A DNA stretch of 64,000 bases from contig OU862931.1 of the NCBI GenBank assembly GCA_917880885.1, positions 14,705,337 through 14,769,336 of the forward strand. Reading direction: 5' to 3'. Every line of letters starts with the position of its first letter. Position 1 is the first letter of the stretch. This document shows, in pieces, positions 55,996 through 64,000 of this stretch. Below the pieces are notes generated by a model, which worked only from the letters and a program-made list of their open reading frames with translations, was not told where the DNA came from and did not search any database. Both the position numbers and the translations under genes were made by a program. This stretch comes from Limnephilus marmoratus (taxonomy: Eukaryota; Arthropoda; Insecta; Trichoptera; Limnephilidae).

Positions 55996-56599
55996 ATATA
56001 ACGCCAAAGCTTTCCAATATATATGACCTATAGTACTAGCAAATAATGTAGCTTTCTATTAGTGAAAGAATTTTTAAAGTCCATTCAGTAGTTTTTTTGT
56101 GAAAGAGTAGCAAACATACATCCATACGTCCATAAAAACTTTCGCCTTTTAATATTAATAGGATTATACTCGTAGTTAGAAGAACCAACTTTTAACAAGT
56201 TGTCGGAATAAGTCCTTAGTAATTATGATCACATTAAGATTAAATGGAACATAAATTAAAGTTTTTAGAGTTTGGGAGAAACTTGAATAAGATAATTAGG
56301 AAAAGGGACTTTTGTTTTTGGGCGGAAAATATGCTTGAAGAAGTTTCCGTCTGAGAAACGAACGTATTAAAAATCCTAATTAGAGGTGTTTTTAGAATGT
56401 TTTCTAGAAAAAAATACATATTTTCATTAGCAATTCATTTAATAATTTTTACTTCTTCACTATTTAGTGTAAGAGATGTATCATTTTTCACTATTTAGTG
56501 TAAGAGATGTATCATTTACCTAATATTAATTTATGCCCCTAAATCATAAAACAAGCACAAAGCACTAAGCACAAAGAGAAGAACGATTATTCTATCTCA
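55996..56599. other. AT-rich interval with LINE-like 3' scrap
   Basis: The part 56020-56165 (TTAGTGAAAGAATTTTTAAA and TTCGCCTTTTAATATTAATA) resembles a common insect repeat 3' end. A 35 bp direct repeat (CACTATTTAGTGTAAGAG) occurs at about 56457 and 56490. No gene. Confidence 0.4.
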
Positions 56600-56971
56600 T
56601 TCTTTCAGGGGGGGGGGGGGGGGCGGACCGGCCCGGGGGACACCCGACGGGAGGTAACACCCGACGGGAGGTGACACCCGACGGGAGGTGACACCCGACG
56701 GGAGGTGTCACCTGACGGGAGGTGACGCCAGACGGGAGGTGACACCCGACGGGAGGTGACACCCGACGGGAGGTGACACCCGACGGGAATTTGGGATAAT
56801 ATCCTTCGTAATTTTTATAGACGAAAATAGCCTATTTCTGAAATTCTCTAGCCAACCCCCTCCCCCCCCAGGAGGGACCAATTTTCTACACATTTGTGAA
56901 GTCGAAATTGGGGGGGGGGTATTGACACCACGTTATCCGCCCCGGGTGCCACCCATGTTAGCTACGCCACT
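56600..56971. mobile_element. Candidate hAT-type MITE with GC-rich minisatellite
   Basis: The right end reads inward on the minus strand as CAGTGGCGTAGCTAACATGG, a type of end common in hAT-like MITEs, followed by CACCCGGGGCGG. The left side has CGGACCGGCCCGGGGGACAC after a G-run. The inverted match is only partial. It appears to sit at the edge of the RTE fragment that starts at 56974. Confidence 0.45.
56639..56791 (+). repeat. 17 bp minisatellite, nine units
   Basis: Nine successive 17 bp units, consensus GACACCCGACGGGAGGT, with changes in units 2, 5, 6 and 9. It is preceded by a G-run at 56609-56626. Very GC-rich in an AT-rich region. Confidence 0.9.
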
Positions 56972-57366
56972 GGCTGGTACCTACCCTGATGTATGGCACT
57001 GAGGCATGGAACTGGCAGAGGAAGGATGAAAGTAGAATACTGTAGAAATGAGAACCCTGAGGCTTGTGTGTGGTAAATGTATGGTATGGTTAAGATTAAG
57101 ATAGGGACCCTCCGATGGTTTCGGCATGAATGTGAGTGTGAGAATATATGACGCAAATGTGAATAACAGGAGAAATCGGGGACGCCCGAGGAACACATGG
57201 CACGATCGAGTGAATCAGATACTTGAATTGGGCCATGTTAGAAGAGTATGTATGAATCGATAAATGAACGTGAGTGAGGCAAAAAGTATGTGCCTTTGAC
57301 CGAGTTGTTTGGCGGTCCATCCTTTCTGCCTACCCTTGCGGGGATACGGCGTGATGGTTAGTTAGT
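56972..57366 (+). pseudogene. RTE-like LINE C-terminal fragment
   Basis: Encodes TLMYGTEAWNWQRKDESRI, then in another frame VEMRTLRLVCG, and later RRNRGRPRNTWHDRVNQILEL. This series is typical of the C-terminus of RTE/Craniate-type LINEs. At least two frameshifts. Confidence 0.6.
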
Positions 57367-57420
57367 TTAGTTGGTTAGTTTATAAAATAATACCATATAT
57401 TTCAACCCAAGGCGAGTTTG

Positions 57421-57870
57421 GGTACCGCCGCCCCGCCAATTACTGGATAACCAACACTTCTGCCACAGGTCATCCCAAGTGGTTCGCCACGTTTGGTGAC
57501 TTAACAGGGGTGACCGGTTTCATGGGGTGAAGTTTGTTCGGAACTTGGTGGCGGATGCATCTGTCCAACGATTACGTGGCTGGCTGGATTATAAACTTGT
57601 AAAGGGAAACCTTTTAACCTCTCCAGCAGGTCTCCCCTGGAACATCGCCTTGCGCTGCAGTGGGTGGGATAGATTCGTCCGTCACTCCTGGACACATTGA
57701 TCCCCAGATTCCTACTCATTCCTCATACCATTTTCCTTATCAGAACTTCCTTTCCTTCCTTTCTTAAAAATACCATCTACACAGCATCCCCTAGATGGCC
57801 TAGATGATATAGGCCCTGAGGGGAATTATTTTCCTCAGGGCCTCTTGTGTGTAGCTAATAAAATAAAATT
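57421..57870 (+). mobile_element. Tail-sharing SINE (family T), copy 5
   Basis: A near full-length copy. Contains CAGGTCATCCCAAGTGGTTC and TTTGGTGACTTAACAGGGGT. It ends with CTTTCCTTCCTTTC, CACAGCATCC, the hairpin with arms GGCCCTGAGG/CCTCAGGGCC, and an A-rich TAATAAAATAAAATT tail. Parallel in structure to 22108-22553. Confidence 0.75.
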
Positions 57871-57889
57871 ATAAATATATAACTATGTA

Positions 57890-58268
57890 CAGGGTGTCCG
57901 GGGGTAAAGTGCATTAACTTCGAGAGGGGATTCTACATGATGGAAGGAGTAAAAACGGTTAACAACACAAATTCCAACATTTTTTTCCCATACAAAAAAA
58001 CGTACCTACTAAAAATCCTTAGTGTGAGGTACGATCTTACTTGCTGAGAGCCTGCCAGGCACGATTGTGGCAACATTGCATGGTTGTGATTGGCCCGTAT
58101 CGTAACAGCAAATAAAGCTGGCTGCAAACGCCGGTCTAATTTTATTTTTTTACCACAAAACTACCCCTAAAAGTTGGAATGTCTAAAAAAGTTGTTTTCC
58201 TTTTTTACTTACAATATCGTGTAGAATCACCCCCCCAAAGTTAATCCACTTTACCTACGGACACCCTG
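57890..58268. mobile_element. Mariner-type MITE, 379 bp
   Basis: Begins CAGGGTGTCCGGGGGTAAAG and ends with the inverted CTTTACCTACGGACACCCTG, with TA on both sides (57888-57889, 58269-58270). The inverted match extends about 50 bp to TTCTACA/TGTAGAA. No coding content. The ends are of the same general type as, but not the same as, the mariner at 52422-53762. Confidence 0.8.
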
Positions 58269-58270
58269 TA

Positions 58271-58621
58271 TATATATTTAAGGTGCTTGTACTTTTTTCA
58301 ATTAGTTTTGGAAATTTAATTCGGCAGTTATTTATTTATTTTTTTTAAATATACATACATACAACAGATTTACATAAAGAAAATATATGTTTCTTAAAAA
58401 TAATTACAAATAAAGTAATTTCTTAAAAGAGAAAAAACATTAGAGGGAGTCATCTTAATGAATTATAATGTATGTGTTGTCATCCTTTCTTGTCATAAAA
58501 GATCAAATTATTCTCATGAATATAATTTTTTATCATGTAAATTCCAGAAATATTACTATACATTCGCATGCAAGTGTTAGTAGTTTTCGTCAATAATGCA
58601 TATTATGTCAGTCATTATATT
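58271..58621. other. AT-rich interval, nothing recognised
   Basis: No supportable feature. Confidence 0.5.
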
Positions 58622-59165
58622 TTTAAGAACGTTTAACCAGCCAGCGGCCGAGAACTCAAATTTCGTCGAAAGATGTTCTTACGATCGTACAGGGCGGTTC
58701 CAATGAGAAAGATTAATTATTCTCCCTACCAGCTTCTTAAAAATATAACTCAATATCGATTTTAATGCATTCAAAATTTGATTTAATTTATACCTACATT
58801 GAAAAATGCTGAAAGGCGTAATGATAAAACTATTCAAATTATCTACTTTTTGAAATTATTTTTTAATCATAAGTATTTATAATTTTTCAATAATGTCTAA
58901 GCAAAATAAGAATGTAAAAAAACTTAAATATATTAATTTGTAAGACCGTAAATAGATAGACAAAATATAGAAATTTTCGTAATAAATAAGTGTTCGGATA
59001 TATTTTTTAATCATTTTATTTGAACTAAAATTAGAATTTTGAAACATGCGTTTACTAGATAACGTATTGATTTACAATAACGCATGATTACATTTTGTGA
59101 AATATGTCTTGTAAAATAAGATTTTTCGTTAGAAAATTTAACAAATCTGCCAACGACCTATAGTC
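58622..59165 (+). repeat. Repeat R700, copy 2
   Basis: Matches 26951-27500 closely from GTTTAACCAGCCAGCGGCCG to AACAAATCTGCCAACGACCT. The distal 170 bp seen in copies 1 and 3 are missing. Confidence 0.8.
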
Positions 59166-59298
59166 CTATACCTTATAGTCCAGTAAAGGAAAAAGTTGTA
59201 GAGTGCGTGAGCAGGAACCTAAGCGATTCTTTCAGGACTTGTTTAGGGTGCTTAGGGTGTAAACATACTAAAAGTCCTGACGTCTAGGTGGTGAGCTA

Positions 59299-59323
59299 GG
59301 GGGGGGGGGGGGGGGGGGGGGGA
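59299..59323 (+). repeat. G-run of about 25 bases
   Basis: A pure G tract directly left of the Ty3/gypsy element. It could form a quadruplex, or its length could be a sequencing artefact. Confidence 0.7.
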
Positions 59324-59355
59324 AGGTCCCGATTTTCGGGTTTCCGTTTATATCT

Positions 59356-59626
59356 TGTGATGTCTTGGGATCGGGTAGTAATAACATCTGTTAATGTTAC
59401 AATGTTTATTGGTTGCCAGATTAATATGGAGAGAGCGCTCAATAGCGGTACATCCCTTTTATACTTCCCATACTCGCTATCTCGCTCTCATGCCGTCACC
59501 CTCATACACATACGTCACACCCCCACACTTAAAACCTAATTACATACATTTCTTTATTCACAAATTTATACAAAACAAAATATCTAAATATTTCCATTCC
59601 ATAGTATATGTAATTATTCTTGTTCT
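59356..59626 (-). repeat. Candidate 3' LTR of the Ty3/gypsy element
   Basis: The plus strand starts TGTGATGTCTTGGG. On the minus strand there is TATAAAAGGG at 59464-59455 and CAATAAAC near 59409-59402, a promoter/polyadenylation order expected in an LTR. No second copy exists in the window to define the limits; the inner border is uncertain. Confidence 0.4.
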
Positions 59627-61600
59627 TCACGTGTAGCGTGGGCGTTGACCTCGAGGGCGTAACCTCCCCTCCCATGGTGTAGGTGACCTGCAAAAATTAG
59701 AGGAATTAGGAAATTTGGTCATGTCCACATCCGAGAGTGGACCCAGGTCCAGCAAATCATCAGACCTATCACACTCCCCCCACCTAACCTTCCTCTCTGA
59801 AATCTGATCATGGTGGCGTTTCCAAATTTGTCCCGTAGACATAATTTTAACTAAATAAATCCTATTCCCCAATCTTTTAAAAATTTTTCCTAAAATCCAT
59901 TTATTATCATTACTTCTTAAATCCCTGGTTAAAACTTTAGAACCAACCTCAAAGTACTTTTTAAATTTTCTTCCTCTATAATACTTTTTCTGTTTATGCT
60001 GGCTCAATAACATTTTGTTTTTAACCGTGTTGTCAATTCCTTTAAAACCTTGACTCTCAACATTATCCACTATTGGAATAATCGTATTAAAAATTGATCT
60101 AATCTTCCTACCCAACATTAATGTACTAGGCTCAATGCCCGTAGACATTGAAGGCGTATTTCTAATATCAACTAAAAACGTCAAAAGTTTATCTTCAAAA
60201 TCAGTAGGAAATTTATTATTTACCATAATTTTTTTCAAAAAATTCTTCACTGTTTTAACCCCATTTTCAGCTAAACCGTTAGAAGCAGGATGCTGTACAG
60301 CTGAAGTCAATGATTCTATATTATAATTATGACAAAATTCCTTAAAAACTGACGATGTGAAAGCTGTACCATTGTCACTTACAATTTGTTCCGGGATTCC
60401 GAACATAGAAAATAATCTTTTCAAAACTTTTATTGTACAAAACGAATCTACCTTATTTACAATATGACAGTCTATCCATTTTGTAGTTGCATCAACAATA
60501 ATTAAAAAATTATGACCTCCCAACGGCCCCATGAAGTCGATATGCAATCTACTCCAGATTAACCCATTGATTGGCCAAGGTGCCAACTCAACTTTACATG
60601 GAGTAGGTAAACATTCCATGCATCGAGCACACTGTTTCACAGTTACTTCTATATCATTGTTCATTCCGAGCCAAAAAAAATAATTTCGAGCAAGACTTTT
60701 CGATTTTACAATGCCTAAATGTGATTGATGTAAAAAATTCAATATAATTTCCCTTAATTCCCTTGGAACTACAAATTTATTATTATAAAATAAACATGAA
60801 TTATAAGTCGATAATTTATCCCTAAAATACCAGAATTTCAATAAATCATCCTTTAAGAACTTTTTATCCGGCCAACCATTTGCTGTGAACTCGATAATGC
60901 TCGCTATATTTACATCATTAATCGAAAACTGTTTCATCGTTTCCGCATTTAATGTTGTTTCTGACTCGATTATGTTCACACACTCTGACTCAACCGTATT
61001 CACGTTTAAAGAATCAATATAATTTAAAAAATAATCGCTAGCATCAATATCGTCGCTACACACATCTAAATTATCCTTATTATTAATCGGCATTCGTGAT
61101 AAGAAATCCGCTTTGTTATCACCTGACTTAATATGCTCTATACTATAGTCAAAAGTCTGGAGTATTAGGGCGTACCTCTGCAGACGGTTAGCGGCCAAAA
61201 TAGGTACTTGCTTATCCGTGTTCAAAATGTGTACTAACGATTTATTGTCGCAAGCCAAAACAAATTTATTGCCGTATAAATACTGAAAGAATTTCTTCAA
61301 CCCAAAAATTATAGCACACGCTTCCTTATCTAAAATAGAGTACTTTAATTCTGTTTCTGACAATAATCGGCTAGCAAATGCGATAGGTCTCTCTAAACCA
61401 TTATCATATACATGGCAAATCACCGCTGATAACGCTTTTTCAGATGCGTCTGAAATAAGTTTAATTGGTAAATTAGGATCAAAATGCACTAAAATATTAT
61501 CTGACGTCAGCAGTTTCTTAACTCGCTCAAACGCAATATTACATTCCTCAGACCACACATATTTTACTCCCCTTTTTAACAAGTTATACAATGGAGACAA
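59627..61600 (-). pseudogene. pol: Ty3/gypsy pol, RNase H and integrase part
   Basis: 657 codons in the same frame as the upstream ORF, separated by the stop at 61607-61609. It opens with the RT connection (LSPLYNLLKRGVKYVWSEEC), then RNase H (LISDASEKALSAVICHVY, FGLKKFFQYLYGNKFVLACD, ADFLSRM). The integrase has a zinc finger (HQSHLGIVKSKSLARNYFFW then CARCMEC) and the catalytic triad in DFMGPLGGH, SDNGTAF and PASNGLAENGVK. The C-terminal 150 residues are basic and probably bind DNA; no chromodomain was recognised. The stop between RT and RNase H would prevent a full Pol, unless read through. Confidence 0.85.
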
Positions 61601-61606
61601 AATACC

Positions 61607-63637
61607 TTAAATATTATGAACAAAAGCTCTATAATATGAAATAACCCCAAGTAAACTCCTAAGTTCTGAAACATTTTTCGGTACTGCCATTTGAGTAATC
61701 GCACAGATTTTATTTTCTAAAGGCATAACTCCTTTCCGCGAAATTTTAAAACCTAAATATTCTATCTCAGTTTCTAGAAAAGAACACTTATTTTCATTAA
61801 TAGTTAATCCACAATCACTTAACTTGCTAAGTACAGATTCACAAATAGAGAATAATTCCTCTTCAGAATTTCCAAACAACAAAATATCATCTAGAAATAT
61901 ACGAACGTTACGAAGTCTACCTACTACCGCCTGAATAACTTGCATAAATATAGCCGGGCTTGTGGTCAAACCGAAAGGCAACACTTTATACCTGAATAAA
62001 CCTACATGCGTACTTATCACACATAATTTTCTCGACTTCTCGTTTAACGAAATCTGACCAAAAGCATTACGCAAATCTATTTTCGCAAAAAATTTCGCAC
62101 CATTTAAAGATGAAATTAAATCTTCTATACGAGGCAATGGATATTTCAACTTCGCTAACATAGGGTTTAATGTGGTTTTAAAATCAGTACAAATTCTAAT
62201 TGAACCGTCTTTCTTTTTTACAACAACAATCGGACTAGCCATATCACTTATTTCTACGTTTTCAATTATATCTTCACGTAACATCTTATTTAATTCCTCC
62301 TCTACCTTTCCACGTAAACTAAAAGGTAACGATCTTGGATTCACAAACTTTGGCCTGAACTCCGAAATAACTTCGATGTTAGCTTCATAACCTATAAGCC
62401 TACCCGATTTTTCTGAAAACACATGAGCATATTTTTTCTTTAAACTATCACGAAAATTTAATTGATTATCACAACTAGTCTCACTGGTATTTACCGCATT
62501 TATTCCACTTAATCCGATACCGAAAACTTGTAAAAAATTCCTACCAACAATCGTAGAATTACCCTTTTTAATTATTATAAACTGCGTATCTACACTTTTA
62601 TTTAAAAATAACACACTTAAATTAACTTTACCTACAATATTTAACCGTTTCCCGTCATATCCTGACAATTGAATATCGCATCTTTCCAATTTACAAGAAA
62701 CAAAATCTTTTAAATACACTTCATATGGAATTGCATTAATCTCAGCGCCGGTGTCAACAATCGCTCGCAGAACAGTGTTACCAATAATGAGATCTACGAA
62801 TATCGGTTCCGGCCCCGTGCCGTCATGCAACATAAAAACCGAATTTAATCGTTTATTCTTATTACCTACATTAATTTTACTGTTTTTACACACATTACTA
62901 GGATGACCCGATTTATTGCACCGATTACAAAAAATATTCTTCCAACAATCTTTCTGCAAATGATTCGTTTTTCCGCACAAAAAACATTTTTTTAATGCAA
63001 TATTTACTGGCGTCTTACTACGCACTGCACTTTTAAATCTGATCGGACTATCCGACCTGGATTTACGGACAACATTACTATCCTTATGCACAACATTTAA
63101 ATTCGTATCAACTTTCTTAAAATTAACAAAATGTTCCCATGAAGCTGCTAACTGAATGCATTCCGAAAAAGAAGTATTTACCCCCTCAACGAACAACTTA
63201 TGTTTCAATTTTTCATTGAAAATTCCAATAATGAATATGTCTTTTAAACAAGATTCCAGCCTCAATTCAAAATTGCACGTCAAACTCAGTCCTCTCAACC
63301 TAGCAGCGTAATCTTTAATAGATTCGTTAGCTAGCTGTTTACACTTATAAAATAACTCACGCGACTCGAAAATATTTTGAATAGGTTTGCAATGTGAATC
63401 AAATAATTTACATAAATCATCAAAAGAACAAACAGAAACCTTTTTAGGGAAACATAGATCACATAATAAAGAGAAAGTTTCTTCGGTGAGGGAACTCAGC
63501 AAAAATGCTCTTTTGCGTTCTTGTGATAACACTTTGTCATCATGTAAAATGAGGGCCTGATCCAGTCGTTCCTTGAACAATGACCAGTTTCCCGTTCTGT
63601 AACAGAACGTCCCCAAATTTTTACAAACACCCTCCAT
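61607..63637 (-). pseudogene. gag-pol: Ty3/gypsy gag-protease-reverse transcriptase
   Basis: The first Met in a good position is at 63637 (MEGVCKNLGTFCYRTGNW); the frame is open some 32 codons further upstream. Gag holds a capsid-like region (FESRELFYKCKQLANESIKD) and two zinc knuckles (CFLCGKTNHLQKDC and CNRCNKSGHPSNVC). The protease active site is IVDTGAEINAIP. The RT shows DMASPIVVVKKKDGSIRICTD, FFAKIDLRNAFGQI, LPFGLTTSPAIFMQ and FLDDILLF with both catalytic Asp. Gag and Pol are fused in one frame, with no frameshift between them, as in a subset of insect Ty3/gypsy elements. The ORF ends with a TAA at 61607-61609 within RAFVHNI. Confidence 0.85.
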
Positions 63638-63733
63638 TGGGGGAAGAGCTGAAACAAAATAATCTAGACTACTTATCTCAGCACTTCCAAGAAGGCTACA
63701 CTCCGAGGTCCACGTTCCACGTTCCACGTGCAC

Positions 63734-64000
63734 GCCACCCAGAGCTGTAGATCACCGTCCCCGTCTGGCTCCGTCTCCCGACAGCTGCGGATCCAATCCC
63801 TACTCCCTAAAACTTAAAATTGCTGTAAATATTTACTGGTTGGAGATTTATGTAGATATGTATACATATTCTAAAAGGGAATTAAATTATCTACAACTTT
63901 TTTCAAATAAATTTCTTTCTTGGATGAATATTTTAGACGATATGAAAGAATGTTTGATGAAAAATGTGAGGTAAAATGATTTTTTTCGAAAATATTGACA
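63734..64000. other. Right edge, possible leader of the Ty3/gypsy element
   Basis: GC-rich up to about 63810 and then AT-rich. No similarity to the candidate LTR at 59356-59626 and no convincing primer-binding site. Either the element is 5'-truncated or its LTR lies beyond the edge. Confidence 0.4.

Larger units (their letters stand above)
59627..63733 (-). mobile_element. Ty3/gypsy retrotransposon body, gag-pol
   Basis: A single-frame gag-pol reading from about 63637 to 59627 with one in-frame stop. All domains are present in Ty3/gypsy order (Gag, protease, RT, RNase H, integrase). There is no env. A 5' LTR could not be found in the 270 bp remaining at the right edge. Confidence 0.85.

Noticed and set aside
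56639..56791. CRISPR array
   Set aside because: Units are directly adjacent with no spacers; it is a minisatellite.
1..64000. A new cellular system such as defence, biosynthesis or secretion
   Set aside because: All recognisable coding sequence belongs to retroelements or DNA transposons; nothing forms a host gene cluster.

Overview
The window looks like AT-rich, repeat-dominated DNA from an insect nuclear genome. No host protein-coding gene, rRNA or functional tRNA gene could be supported. The insect assignment rests on (TTAGG)n tracts (the canonical insect telomere unit), an errantivirus-type LTR element with an env frame, mariner, Penelope-like, CR1/Jockey/RTE-like elements, and short tRNA-headed SINEs. 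The order within insects cannot be judged from the sequence. Clade names are from motif recognition only; no search was run.

Layout. 1-3040: the 3' part of a CR1/L2-like LINE, open except for one nonsense codon. 3205-6831: a second LINE with ORF1 and ORF2, broken by several frameshifts, ending in a (TTA)n tail. 6832-13590: AT-rich sequence with a LINE C-terminus, Penelope-like remnants and an 11 x 19 bp minisatellite. 13595-28520: a field of small elements, namely Helitron-like repeats, TIR MITEs, SINEs, a SINE family sharing its 3' tail with a LINE, and LINE fragments.

29400-37276 is the most informative part. A dimeric 72/74 bp satellite was hit by a 5'-truncated CR1-like LINE (copy A), which was then hit by a 5393 bp errantivirus (30133-35525) with 600 bp LTRs that look identical and a CGAG target duplication. 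The errantivirus has lost the reverse transcriptase core and most of the integrase but keeps gag, protease, RNase H and an env frame.

37330-46640: foldback elements with telomere-like tracts, two solo LTRs (one with a 5 bp target duplication), LINE fragments and a Penelope-type hammerhead-like motif. 47132-50136: CR1-like copy B on the minus strand with an uninterrupted ORF of at least 957 codons, differing from copy A at one residue in the shared part. It sits inside an older roughly 700 bp repeat, which also carries a hairpin SINE with a 12 bp target duplication. 50858-59323: a Jockey fragment, a dead full-length mariner, a 1004 bp solo LTR inside a LINE remnant, a GC-rich 17 bp minisatellite, an RTE fragment, a tail-sharing SINE and a mariner-type MITE. 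59356-63733: a Ty3/gypsy gag-pol element with all catalytic domains and one in-frame stop.

Working picture: a heterochromatin-like nest of mobile elements of different ages. The CR1-like LINE and the errantivirus are the youngest. The LINE probably supplies the machinery for the tail-sharing SINE. The errantivirus copy could only have moved with enzymes supplied by an intact relative. No previously unknown cellular system such as defence or metabolism is visible; the novelty lies in the structure of the mobile elements.
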